Source: SIG714 sp964638675 (lineage in GTDB: Bacteria > Bacillota > Clostridia > Oscillospirales > CAG-272). Taken from it: a stretch of DNA of 64,000 nt. The notes beneath the pieces were generated by a model. That model was not told the DNA's origin, made no database searches, and was given only the letters and a program-made list of their open reading frames with translations. The DNA lies in NCBI GenBank assembly GCA_964638675.1, contig CAZXAU010000003.1, positions 62,001 through 126,000 of the forward strand. Reading direction: 5' to 3'. Shown piece after piece: positions 33,841 to 40,595 of the stretch (positions are counted from its first letter, which is position 1; the number at the start of each line of letters is the position of its first letter). The position numbers and the translations under genes are program-made.

Positions 33841-34378
33841 TTTCGTCTAACTCATTATTAGTAATAGCCTTTTCTTCAAAGCTGCCGTTTCGGGCAGCTT
33901 TTTTTATTACATATACTTGTTCTTTTTGAGTATATTTTTCAATAACGGTCAAGTCTAACAGTGCATCAACGGCCTTGATTTTGCCGGACTTGTTCAAAGA
34001 AGTAAACAACTCCAACATTTTAACTGCATCTTTTCCGAAAGATTGTCTGACTGCATCAAAAGCATTAGTTTTGATTTGCATTTCGCCATTTTTATTATGT
34101 TCTGAATCAAATGAGTTTCCCTGTTCATCTACGCCTAAAAGATAACTCACTGTTACATTTAATGCTCTTGCGTACGCAGGTAATTTGGATTGAACAATGT
34201 CATTATACCCCATTTCAACTTTGTTTATGGTCGACCTTGAATTGTTTGATGTGTATCCTACCGCCTTTGCAAGTTCTTCTTGTGACATACCGAGGTTTAT
34301 TCTTAATTCACGGATTCTTCTTCCTATTTCTTCTTTGCTTTGCTTTAATGCGGATTTCAATTGAAGTTCTCCCTTCAA
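33806..34378 (-). CDS. XRE-family phage repressor
   Basis: A 190-residue repressor. Its N-terminal helix-turn-helix (about 15-70) reads IRELRINLGMSQEELAKAVG, then NNSRSTINKVEMGYNDIVQSKL and ARALNVTVSYLLGV, the classic XRE pattern. The C-terminal half is not a LexA-type protease domain and is probably for dimerisation. It is transcribed leftward from a promoter whose spacer contains a half operator (ATCCACA), fitting autoregulation. Its 3' end overlaps the convergent ImmA-like gene, which is the likely antagonist. Confidence 0.92.
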   Translation of the reverse strand: MKGELQLKSALKQSKEEIGRRIRELRINLGMSQEELAKAVGYTSNNSRSTINKVEMGYNDIVQSKLPAYARALNVTVSYLLGVDEQGNSFDSEHNKNGEMQIKTNAFDAVRQSFGKDAVKMLELFTSLNKSGKIKAVDALLDLTVIEKYTQKEQVYVIKKAARNGSFEEKAITNNELDEIKSLPDVDDLK

Positions 34379-34409
34379 AATATAAAAAGTTCATTTCACT
34401 CTTACATTC

Positions 34410-34438
34410 ATTATATCACACTGTGGATTAAAAATCAA
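34410..34438 (-). promoter_or_regulatory. Repressor promoter (leftward)
   Basis: Minus strand TTGATT (34433-34438) and TATAAT (34410-34415), spacer 17 bp. The spacer contains ATCCACA, one arm of the operator found at 34500-34522. Confidence 0.82.
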
Positions 34439-34467
34439 GTTTTTCAGAAAAAAATTCTAAAAAACTG

Positions 34468-34496
34468 TTGACAATTAATCTACAATATGCTATACT
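34468..34496 (+). promoter_or_regulatory. Early lytic promoter (rightward)
   Basis: TTGACA at 34468-34473 and TATACT at 34491-34496, spacer 17 bp, with the operator palindrome just downstream at 34500-34522. It drives the Cro-like gene and the early operon. Confidence 0.88.
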
Positions 34497-34499
34497 CAA

Positions 34500-34522
34500 T
34501 TTGTGGATAAAGCATCCACAAA
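34500..34522. promoter_or_regulatory. Repressor operator palindrome
   Basis: TTTGTGGAT-AAAGC-ATCCACAAA: perfect 9-bp arms with a 5-bp spacer, placed at the start of the rightward transcript. Half sites TGTGGAT (34422-34428) and a weaker ATCTACA (about 34478) lie in the divergent promoter region. Confidence 0.82.
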
Positions 34523-34598
34523 CAAGCAATCGGTGCAGGTCACAAGTCCTGATGAAAAATGCAGAGTGCAGAAAAGAAACGAAAGAAGGTGAAAACAA

Positions 34599-34817
34599 AT
34601 GACGAACACAGCAAAATTAAAAGCAAAGATTGTTGAAAAAGGCTTGCTTCAGGAAGCAGTTGCGATGCAGCTTGGAATTACCAGTGGAACTTTCAATTAC
34701 AAGTTGAACAACAAGACTGAATTCAAGGCTTCAGAAATCAAAAAGCTATCCAATATTCTGAAATTGACAATAGAGGAATTCTATTCAATTTTTTTTGCTG
34801 AAAATGTGGATTTATAA
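34599..34817 (+). CDS. Cro-like HTH protein
   Basis: A 72-residue helix-turn-helix protein (KIVEKGLLQEAVAMQLGITS, then GTFNYKLNNKTEFKASEIKK). It is the first gene of the rightward early operon and is probably the Cro-like counter-repressor. It is related in pattern to the HTH protein at 35450 (both have NYKLN/NKLNGK and EF.xSEI/EA segments). Right after its stop codon, 34823-34858 repeats the 3' end of that second gene, suggesting that this HTH gene replaced a former neighbour by recombination. Confidence 0.85.
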   Translation: MTNTAKLKAKIVEKGLLQEAVAMQLGITSGTFNYKLNNKTEFKASEIKKLSNILKLTIEEFYSIFFAENVDL

Positions 34818-34822
34818 TCCAC

Positions 34823-35041
34823 CAATGAATATCTTTTTGCCGAAGGAGATAAAGAAATATGAATCATAAATACCCCGATCCGGGCAAAAAGTGCGAATGC
34901 AAAGGAAAAGGACTGCCCCGCTGCCACGGAAACAGTCCAATAAAAGAAATTGTAAAACCGTACTTACTATATCACAAAAAAGCATTCGTATCAAGCCTTA
35001 ATCTCTGTTTTGCAAAAATATTTAACAAATCAAATTCAATA
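34823..35041 (+). repeat. Segmental duplication, copy 1
   Basis: About 219 bp nearly identical to 35632-35850, starting AATGAATATCTTTTTGCCGA and running through the small Cys-rich gene. In this copy the first 36 bases are non-coding; in copy 2 they encode the last residues (EYLFAEGDEGI) of the HTH protein. Confidence 0.9.
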
Positions 35042-35080
35042 TTGAAAGAAAAGGAAGATGAAAAGAACGACAAGTCATAG
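34859..35080 (+). CDS. Small Cys-rich phage protein, copy 1
   Basis: A 73-residue protein beginning MNHKYPDPGKKCECKGKGLP, with CEC and RCHG cysteines and a hydrophobic-basic middle (YHKKAFVSSLNLCFAKIF). Its first 60 residues are almost the same as the protein at 35668, from the duplicated DNA. The C-terminal ends differ. GAAGGAG precedes the ATG. The function is unknown; a small regulator or excisionase-type role cannot be excluded. Confidence 0.7.
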   Translation: MNHKYPDPGKKCECKGKGLPRCHGNSPIKEIVKPYLLYHKKAFVSSLNLCFAKIFNKSNSILKEKEDEKNDKS

Positions 35081-35128
35081 GACAAAATGAATCAAAAATA
35101 GAATTAATAAGAGAGGAGATGAAAAAGA

Positions 35129-35386
35129 GTGAGAAAACATGAGAAAGGTCCTCACAAAATCGGTCATGTTGTCGAGGACTTCTATATCGGCGATATTCAC
35201 GTTAGAATATGCGATGACTATTGCCGTGACAAAACACCGGAGGATGTTGACAAGATTTTAAAGCGTATAGCGGAATTGACTTACGGACCGCTTGTTGAAG
35301 CCCAACTTGCAAGAGAGGAAGAGGAAAGGCGAAGATTAGCGGAAGCGGAAGGCAAATCGGCTGAAGTGGATAGCGAATCGGCTTGA
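35129..35386 (+). CDS. Hypothetical phage protein
   Basis: An 85-residue protein starting at GTG 35129 after GAGAGGAG. It has a compact N-terminal half (GHVVEDFYIGDIHVRICDDY) and a charged helical C-terminus (AREEEERRRLAEAEGKS). It is a small early protein common in phages of gut Firmicutes by pattern, but I cannot assign a function. Confidence 0.7.
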   Translation: MRKHEKGPHKIGHVVEDFYIGDIHVRICDDYCRDKTPEDVDKILKRIAELTYGPLVEAQLAREEEERRRLAEAEGKSAEVDSESA

Positions 35387-35449
35387 GTACATCAAAGGAA
35401 CAGTAAAAAAACGTCAAAAAGACGAACAAAAAGAAGGAGAACAACACAT

Positions 35450-35671
35450 ATGAAAAGAAAACCGCATTACCCCAATTTATATGCCGAGCTTGCAAGAAAC
35501 GGCATGTCAAAAAAGGAGTTCGCTTCTTTCCTCGGTGTTGCCGAAAGGACAATTGCAAATAAGCTCAACGGAAAAAGCGAATTCACGATATCTGAAGCGA
35601 GAAAAATAATCTCTATTTTCCCGGAATGCACATCTGAATATCTTTTTGCCGAAGGAGATGAAGGAATATGA
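35450..35671 (+). CDS. HTH-domain protein of the early operon
   Basis: A 73-residue Cro/XRE-type protein: ARNGMSKKEFASFLGVAERT, then IANKLNGKSEFTISEARKI and ending SEYLFAEGDEGI. It starts at ATG 35450 after AGAAGGAG and overlaps the next gene by four bases. It is a second, differently diverged copy of the role played by the HTH gene at 34599. Its last 40 bases are repeated as non-coding DNA at 34823. Confidence 0.85.
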   Translation: MKRKPHYPNLYAELARNGMSKKEFASFLGVAERTIANKLNGKSEFTISEARKIISIFPECTSEYLFAEGDEGI

Positions 35672-35850
35672 ATCATAATTACCCCGATCCGGGCAAAAAG
35701 TGCGAATGCAAAGGAAAAGGACTGCCCCGCTGCAACGGGAACAGTCCTAAAAAAAGAATCATAAAACCATATTTAATATATCACAAAAAAGCATTCGTGT
35801 CAAGCCTTAATCTCTGTTTTGCAAAAATATTTAATGAATCAAATTCAATG
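35632..35850 (+). repeat. Segmental duplication, copy 2
   Basis: Partner of 34823-35041, offset by 809 bp. Here it spans the end of the HTH gene and the first 60 codons of the Cys-rich gene. Confidence 0.9.
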
Positions 35851-36108
35851 CGGAACAGATATAAAGTCAGAAAAAAGGGGGGACATAACATGAAACAGGT
35901 AATAGATGTGACCGAAACGGTCAATCAGGCGATTAAGTATGGAAAAGCATATCCTTGCTGTATGTGCCGTCATGAAATTCCTCGCACGCATGGGTGCTAC
36001 GCCGGAGTCAAGTACAAAGGGACTTGCAAGGTGTATATGTACCTGAAACAAGAGCTTTTAAAAATGCGAGAGATGGACGAGGGGGCTGAAAAAAATGGGA
36101 AAGACTGA
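35668..36108 (+). CDS. Cys-rich phage protein, copy 2, possibly fused to a zinc-finger protein
   Basis: A continuous frame of 146 residues. Residues 1-60 repeat the small protein at 34859 (YPDPGKKCECKGKGLPRC). From residue 75 a separate part starts, MKQVIDVTETVNQAIKYG, with a likely zinc site CCMCRHEIPRTHGC plus KGTC. A strong ribosome site (AAAAGGGGGGA) stands eight bases before the internal ATG at 35890, so the second part may be made on its own or the two genes may have been fused when the duplication happened. The end overlaps the next gene by 14 bases. Confidence 0.65.
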   Translation: MNHNYPDPGKKCECKGKGLPRCNGNSPKKRIIKPYLIYHKKAFVSSLNLCFAKIFNESNSMRNRYKVRKKGGHNMKQVIDVTETVNQAIKYGKAYPCCMCRHEIPRTHGCYAGVKYKGTCKVYMYLKQELLKMREMDEGAEKNGKD

Positions 36109-36469
36109 ATTACATGCAATTATATCCGCACAGCAAAAAGGACACGAAAACGAACCGCTGTATATGATCGGCGAACAGCTCAAAGATATAGCCGAGAGGG
36201 AGCCTGTATCCGCCGAGCTGCTTGAGCAGGATCTCGGCAGGACTGGAATGACACTTGCAGATGCGGCGAAAAAGCTTAAAGAGTACGCAGATAAAAACTG
36301 CAAGGGGGCGAAATGCTTTTGCATAACTCCAATGGTTGCCGAGAAGATCCTCCGTGAATTCTACGGTTTACCGAGTGCCAAAGAAAAAGAACAGGTTACC
36401 GAAAAGAAAGAAGTCAATTCGTCTTTATCTTCTGATTCCGGATACATTGACCTTACCGATTTTCTGTGA
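36095..36469 (+). CDS. PcfK-like or conserved phage protein upstream of PcfJ
   Basis: A 124-residue protein: KTELHAIISAQQKGHENEPL, IGEQLKDIAEREPVSAELLEQDL, KKLKEYADKNCKGAKCFCITP and ILREFYGLP. The pattern is one I associate with a conserved gene that precedes pcfJ-like genes in Firmicutes phages. Calling it PcfK-like is an inference from position and needs a profile search. It overlaps both neighbours by a few bases, so it is part of a tight operon. Confidence 0.6.
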   Translation: MGKTELHAIISAQQKGHENEPLYMIGEQLKDIAEREPVSAELLEQDLGRTGMTLADAAKKLKEYADKNCKGAKCFCITPMVAEKILREFYGLPSAKEKEQVTEKKEVNSSLSSDSGYIDLTDFL

Positions 36470-36477
36470 GGTGTATC

Positions 36478-38172
36478 ATGACACGAAAGAAGAGAGATAC
36501 TGAAGAAATTGAAGCGACAGCCGCCGAGCTGCCGCTGACACCGCCTGATGAAATAGTCGAGATAATCAAGAAACGGCAAAGGGCTACCAAGCTTGTTTAC
36601 AGAGCGAGCTATTACACCGATCCGCTTACTGGGCTGAAACATAAAACCGCACTTGTGTCTTGTACAGCATGCGGAGAGAAATATCATCTTGATTATACTC
36701 ATGCGATTCCAAAGTGTAGCAATGGTTACGGTGGGGATTCCTTCGGTTTTATAGATCCGCTCGATTCGGAAGCAAAGCGAACGGGCAGCACCTGCATTTG
36801 CCCGGAGTGCGGAGCAGCGGCTGAGGGCTTACATATCGGAAAGATTCACGGAAAAATTTACGATATTGAAAGAAACTATTTTGTGACAGTCCACAACATC
36901 CGAGGACACTTTGCAGCACTCTCGTGGGTTTTGTTCAAAGAGTGCGACAAGGAAGCAAATGTATATTACACGCTAAGGCGTTATGAAGGAGTCGTGACGA
37001 TCGGCGGAATGCCTGTCAGGTACACGGGATGCATAAAAAACATGTATTACGGTATGACATGGTTGGTAAAATGGGAGCCTCGTGCGGTGTGGAGAGATAA
37101 TGCTGATGAGTGGGACCGTGATGAAATTTTTCTCGATAATAACGCTCTCGAGTCAAGTGATGCATCAAAAAATGCTTTTGATGTTTTTATCAAGGATGGC
37201 GGAAAAAAGCTCCGGATCGCTGCCTATATACAACTGTGGACGAGATATCCGCAGATAGAAAATCTCGTGCGGATAGGTCTTTCACCGTTTGTGAGTAAAC
37301 TCATAAACGAGGCAACGAATCAATCGAGCTATACTGCAAGAACATTTTCGATCAACGAAATCAAGAAATATATCGATGTAAAAAAGGTGAAGCCGAGCGA
37401 AATTGTAGGTCTACCAAAAGAAGAACTGTCGCTTGCAAATGAATTAAAACTACAGACACTTGTTTTTTATCGCAATACATTTAGAGACAGAAGAATCCGG
37501 CTGACTAAGGAACAGCTCAAAGCGGTCGATAGCTTGGGCGTGAGTAGCTTCCGAAGACTGCTTGAGGAGGAACAAGAAAACGGATTCAATCCTCCGCTTG
37601 TGAGAACGCTGAATTATTTGGTGAAACAACGTAAGAAGAACGGTACGATAATAGATCCTTACTATCTCAGAGACTATTGGAATATGATCCGTGAAATTCA
37701 AAACGGCTTACCCGAAGAATTGAGATATCCGAGCGATTTACTCAGGGCACACGATCTTGCGGTTTTGCGTAAAAAAGAAAAAATCAATCGGGAGATCAAT
37801 CAAGGTATAAAAGCTTTTGCAGAAACTCTTGATTGGCTTACATTTGAGGACAATGAAATCGGGCTGTTTATACGAGCTTGCCGCAGTCAGGAAGAGCTTA
37901 TAAAAGAAGGAAAGCTTTTAAGTCATTGCGTCGGCGGTTATGCAAAAGACGTTTCACAGGGGAAAACCTGTATTTTGTTCATTCGCAGGATCAGTGAACC
38001 TGAAATACCGTTTTTCACGCTTGAATACCAAAACGGAAAAGTCGTTCAGAACAGAGGCTTCAAGAATTGCGAGAGAACCCCGGAGGTTATACTGTTTGAA
38101 AACAAATGGCTGAAATACATCAAAGATAAGGAAAAGGAAAAAGGCAGAGAAGGAAAATGGAAAACAATATAG
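36478..38172 (+). CDS. PcfJ-like protein
   Basis: A 564-residue protein. The PcfJ family mark is near the C-terminus: LSHCVGGYAKDVSQGKTCIL with C484, followed by FFTLEYQNGKVVQNRGF. The N-terminal part has a Cys-rich region that could bind zinc (SCTACGEKYHLDY, ICPECGAAAEG). The family was named on the conjugative plasmid pCF10 and is common in phages and integrative elements, but its biochemical role is not established. The ATG at 36478 is preferred to the GTG at 36466 because AGGTG lies at the right distance. It overlaps the next gene by 16 bases. Confidence 0.82.
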   Translation: MTRKKRDTEEIEATAAELPLTPPDEIVEIIKKRQRATKLVYRASYYTDPLTGLKHKTALVSCTACGEKYHLDYTHAIPKCSNGYGGDSFGFIDPLDSEAKRTGSTCICPECGAAAEGLHIGKIHGKIYDIERNYFVTVHNIRGHFAALSWVLFKECDKEANVYYTLRRYEGVVTIGGMPVRYTGCIKNMYYGMTWLVKWEPRAVWRDNADEWDRDEIFLDNNALESSDASKNAFDVFIKDGGKKLRIAAYIQLWTRYPQIENLVRIGLSPFVSKLINEATNQSSYTARTFSINEIKKYIDVKKVKPSEIVGLPKEELSLANELKLQTLVFYRNTFRDRRIRLTKEQLKAVDSLGVSSFRRLLEEEQENGFNPPLVRTLNYLVKQRKKNGTIIDPYYLRDYWNMIREIQNGLPEELRYPSDLLRAHDLAVLRKKEKINREINQGIKAFAETLDWLTFEDNEIGLFIRACRSQEELIKEGKLLSHCVGGYAKDVSQGKTCILFIRRISEPEIPFFTLEYQNGKVVQNRGFKNCERTPEVILFENKWLKYIKDKEKEKGREGKWKTI

Positions 38173-39158
38173 TAAGATCGGAGCGTAATATAAACGATAT
38201 TACATCGGAAATCAAAGAACTGCAAATGCAGGCAAGAAATATAGCAGTATCATACGCAGTGGAGATCGGAAGAAGATTGACAGAAGCAAAAAGCATACTT
38301 CCCTACGGTCAGTGGGGTGAATGGCTGAAAAACGAAGTTGAATTTTCTCAGTCTTCCGCTAATAACTTTATGAAGCTTTTTGAGGAATACGGGGACAGGC
38401 AGATCTCTGTATTCGGTGCTGTTGTAAATTCACAAACAATTGCGAAACTGCCCTATACAAAGGCACTTGCACTGCTTTCTGTACCTGCCGAAGAGCGTGA
38501 AGAATTTGCCGAGAGAGTGGATGCAGAACATCTTTCGGTAAAAGAGCTTCAGAACGCTATCGCAGAGCGTGACGAAGCTATCCGTAAAGCAGAGAAAGCA
38601 AGAATACATAACGAAGAACTCAAACAGGCATGTGCGTCTGCAGAAATTGCAAGGGCTACGGCTGAGAACCGGGAAAAAGCGGCTAACGAGAAAGCAATGC
38701 GACTTTCAGAGCTTGAAAAACAGCTCGAAGCGTCGGCAAAGCGTGAATCGGAACTGAAGGAAAAGCTGAAAAAGGCAATGAGCAATCCGAAGATTCCGCC
38801 CGAAGAACTGAAAAAAATAAAGGAAGAAGCGGCTGAATCTGTAGGCAAAAGTATAAGAAAAGAGCTTTCTGCCGAGATTGAAAAGGCGAGAGCGGAAGCA
38901 ATCAGTGCCGAGAAAGAGAGATCAGCCGCAGCAGGCAAGCTTGAAGCGGCCGAGAGGGAGCTTGCCGCAGTGAAGAATAAGCTCAAGACAGCGAATACCG
39001 ATGTTACCGAATTCAAAACCAATTTTGAAAGGCTTCAGGACGATATATTTATCACTATGAAATCACTTAAAAAGGTGGAAGATAACGATCCCGAAACTGC
39101 AAAGAAACTGAGAGCGGCTCTTGCCGCACTTATAAAGAAAATGGGTGATTCTGATTGA
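38157..39158 (+). CDS. DUF3102-type coiled-coil protein
   Basis: A 333-residue protein. Residues 1-120 (IGRRLTEAKSILPYGQWGEW, VEFSQSSANNFMKLFEEYGD, then AKLPYTKALALLSVPAEERE) match the DUF3102 pattern found in phage and plasmid proteins. Residues 135-300 form a long, highly charged coiled coil rich in Ala/Glu/Lys. The domain resembles DNA-binding partition-type helices in layout, but its function is unknown. It overlaps pcfJ at its start and shares a TTGA overlap with the tiny gene at its end. Confidence 0.82.
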   Translation: MENNIVRSERNINDITSEIKELQMQARNIAVSYAVEIGRRLTEAKSILPYGQWGEWLKNEVEFSQSSANNFMKLFEEYGDRQISVFGAVVNSQTIAKLPYTKALALLSVPAEEREEFAERVDAEHLSVKELQNAIAERDEAIRKAEKARIHNEELKQACASAEIARATAENREKAANEKAMRLSELEKQLEASAKRESELKEKLKKAMSNPKIPPEELKKIKEEAAESVGKSIRKELSAEIEKARAEAISAEKERSAAAGKLEAAERELAAVKNKLKTANTDVTEFKTNFERLQDDIFITMKSLKKVEDNDPETAKKLRAALAALIKKMGDSD

Positions 39159-39319
39159 TAAAATTTTTAAAGAGAATCCTTTATGCCGCTGTTCTTTTCT
39201 TCATTATATACGTATTGATTTATTTGAACGGAGATCATCCCTGCCCTGATTGCGGCCGTGGGATGGTATTTACAGACAGAGGCAATACATATTGCACATG
39301 CTGTGATGAATGGAAGTGA
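39155..39319 (+). CDS. Small membrane-anchored zinc-ribbon protein
   Basis: A 54-residue frame from a TTG at 39155 that overlaps the preceding stop (TTGA). It has an N-terminal membrane helix (FLKRILYAAVLFFIIYVLIY) and then CPDCGRGM and CTCC, a four-to-five cysteine knuckle. The coding layout (hydrophobic helix plus paired Cys) argues that it is real although short. The start codon is unusual and translation may rely on coupling to the upstream gene. The function is unknown. Confidence 0.6.
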   Translation: MIKFLKRILYAAVLFFIIYVLIYLNGDHPCPDCGRGMVFTDRGNTYCTCCDEWK

Positions 39320-39325
39320 TAGGCT

Positions 39326-39421
39326 GTGATCGTGAATGAAATTATGCCGGTTGCGGCATTTATAATTGTCGTATCTGCAATTATATTTTGTTTGATACTG
39401 TCAACCGGCAATATAGATTAA
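39326..39421 (+). CDS. Very small hydrophobic peptide
   Basis: A 31-residue frame from GTG 39326: MIVNEIMPVAAFIIVVSAII, then FCLILSTGNID. It is a single membrane helix. It lies six bases after the previous tiny gene and 22 bases before the next. Its reality is uncertain; no strong ribosome site is present. Confidence 0.35.
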   Translation: MIVNEIMPVAAFIIVVSAIIFCLILSTGNID

Positions 39422-39443
39422 ATAACAAGGGGGTGTAATAAAT

Positions 39444-39803
39444 ATGGAAGAAATAACAGTTTTCGAGATAAGAAGAGATCTGAGAAAAATACGATACTGT
39501 GAGAAATACATCGAAACGATTAACGAGCGAATAAGAAAACCGAGCGTCTGTACAAGCTCGTCTGTACAGGCAAAACTGCAAAACGCCATAGATGAAGTTG
39601 TCAGGCTAAAAGAACGCTATTACCCTATAATTCTAACGCTTGACAAGGTTGATCAGATTATAATATTTGAATCGGTGATCGGTGGTAAAACATATGCCGA
39701 TATAGCAAGCGAATTGTACTACAGCACCGAAGGAATAACAAAAAGGTCGCAGTCAGCTATGAAAAAGATAAGGAACAAGCTATCATATATTGGAGTGACA
39801 TGA
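39444..39803 (+). CDS. Sigma-region-4-like (ArpU-type) phage regulator
   Basis: A 119-residue protein. A helical N-terminal half is followed by a sigma-70 region 4-type helix-turn-helix: KVDQIIIFESVIGGKTYADI, ASELYYSTEGITKRSQSAMK and KIRNKL. Proteins of this shape (ArpU/late transcription regulators) switch on late genes in Firmicutes phages. Its place between early and late modules fits. GGGGGTG precedes the ATG at 39444. Confidence 0.78.
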   Translation: MEEITVFEIRRDLRKIRYCEKYIETINERIRKPSVCTSSSVQAKLQNAIDEVVRLKERYYPIILTLDKVDQIIIFESVIGGKTYADIASELYYSTEGITKRSQSAMKKIRNKLSYIGVT

Positions 39804-39804
39804 T

Positions 39805-40065
39805 ATGAGCGAAAACAAAGGAAGACAAGAAAACGAAGTAATCTACATACTGAGCAAAGAGTACGGCGGCAACCGTTGCCGGATAGAGCGCCGAAGGGCG
39901 AGCGATAATTACTTGCTGACTGCATATGATGCCTATTATTCTTTCAGACGAGGCGTCGGGAAATATACCTGTTACCCGGAGAAGGGTGTTATACACGGAG
40001 AATTCACTGGAAAAATCGTTCTCTCCGAGCGTGAAGTTAAGTACAGATTACAGGCCGTCAGGTAG
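39805..40065 (+). CDS. Hypothetical phage protein
   Basis: An 86-residue basic protein (NRCRIERRRASDNYLLTAYD, then YYSFRRGVGKYTCYPEKGVI) with no recognised motif. It begins one base after the previous gene's stop. The 125 bp that follow (40066-40190) hold no gene; they include a weak GGCGATGT-type stem but no clear terminator. Confidence 0.65.
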   Translation: MSENKGRQENEVIYILSKEYGGNRCRIERRRASDNYLLTAYDAYYSFRRGVGKYTCYPEKGVIHGEFTGKIVLSEREVKYRLQAVR

Positions 40066-40190
40066 TATCAAATCGATAAAAAAGCAAGACAAATAAAAGG
40101 GTCGAAAAAGGCTATACATCGCCTTTAACGGCCTCGTAATTAATAGTAACAAAACAACGATATTAAATACTGAAAAAGAGTGTAAAAATC

Positions 40191-40595
40191 ATGGAGAATA
40201 AAAACCTAAAACAAAACCAAGAAAATAAGAATAACAGTCTGTCTCGTCCGTCATTTTATGAAATTCTCGACGCAGTAAAGGTGAATACCGAAATTGAAAC
40301 CTTCGGGATCAACGACAGCGAATTTGCAGAAGAGATAGCCAGGATAATAACAGAAGTACTTACACTTGATTCAAGAGGAACATCTTATGTCGGTGGAGAA
40401 ACAATATCAACACTGTGTTTGCAGGAGCTTTTCCTGACTCTCACTCACGATCACATACAGTATGTCATTAGGAAATACCGTCAGATCACTTATCCGATCA
40501 AGAAGAAAAAGAGTTATCTGCGAACTGCACTATATAACTCTTTGTTTGAAATGGAATCTGACATGGAAAACGAAATTAAGGTTACATTCAAATGA
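40191..40595 (+). CDS. DUF6017-like replication-associated protein
   Basis: A 134-residue protein. The second half (HDHIQYVIRKYRQITYPIKK, then KSYLRTALYNSLFEM) is the pattern of the C-terminal domain (DUF6017) of replication initiator proteins in Firmicutes mobile elements, here without the usual N-terminal DNA-binding domain. Its stop overlaps the ATG of the Rep gene (ATGA), so the two are coupled. Its role is probably in replication. Confidence 0.7.
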   Translation: MENKNLKQNQENKNNSLSRPSFYEILDAVKVNTEIETFGINDSEFAEEIARIITEVLTLDSRGTSYVGGETISTLCLQELFLTLTHDHIQYVIRKYRQITYPIKKKKSYLRTALYNSLFEMESDMENEIKVTFK

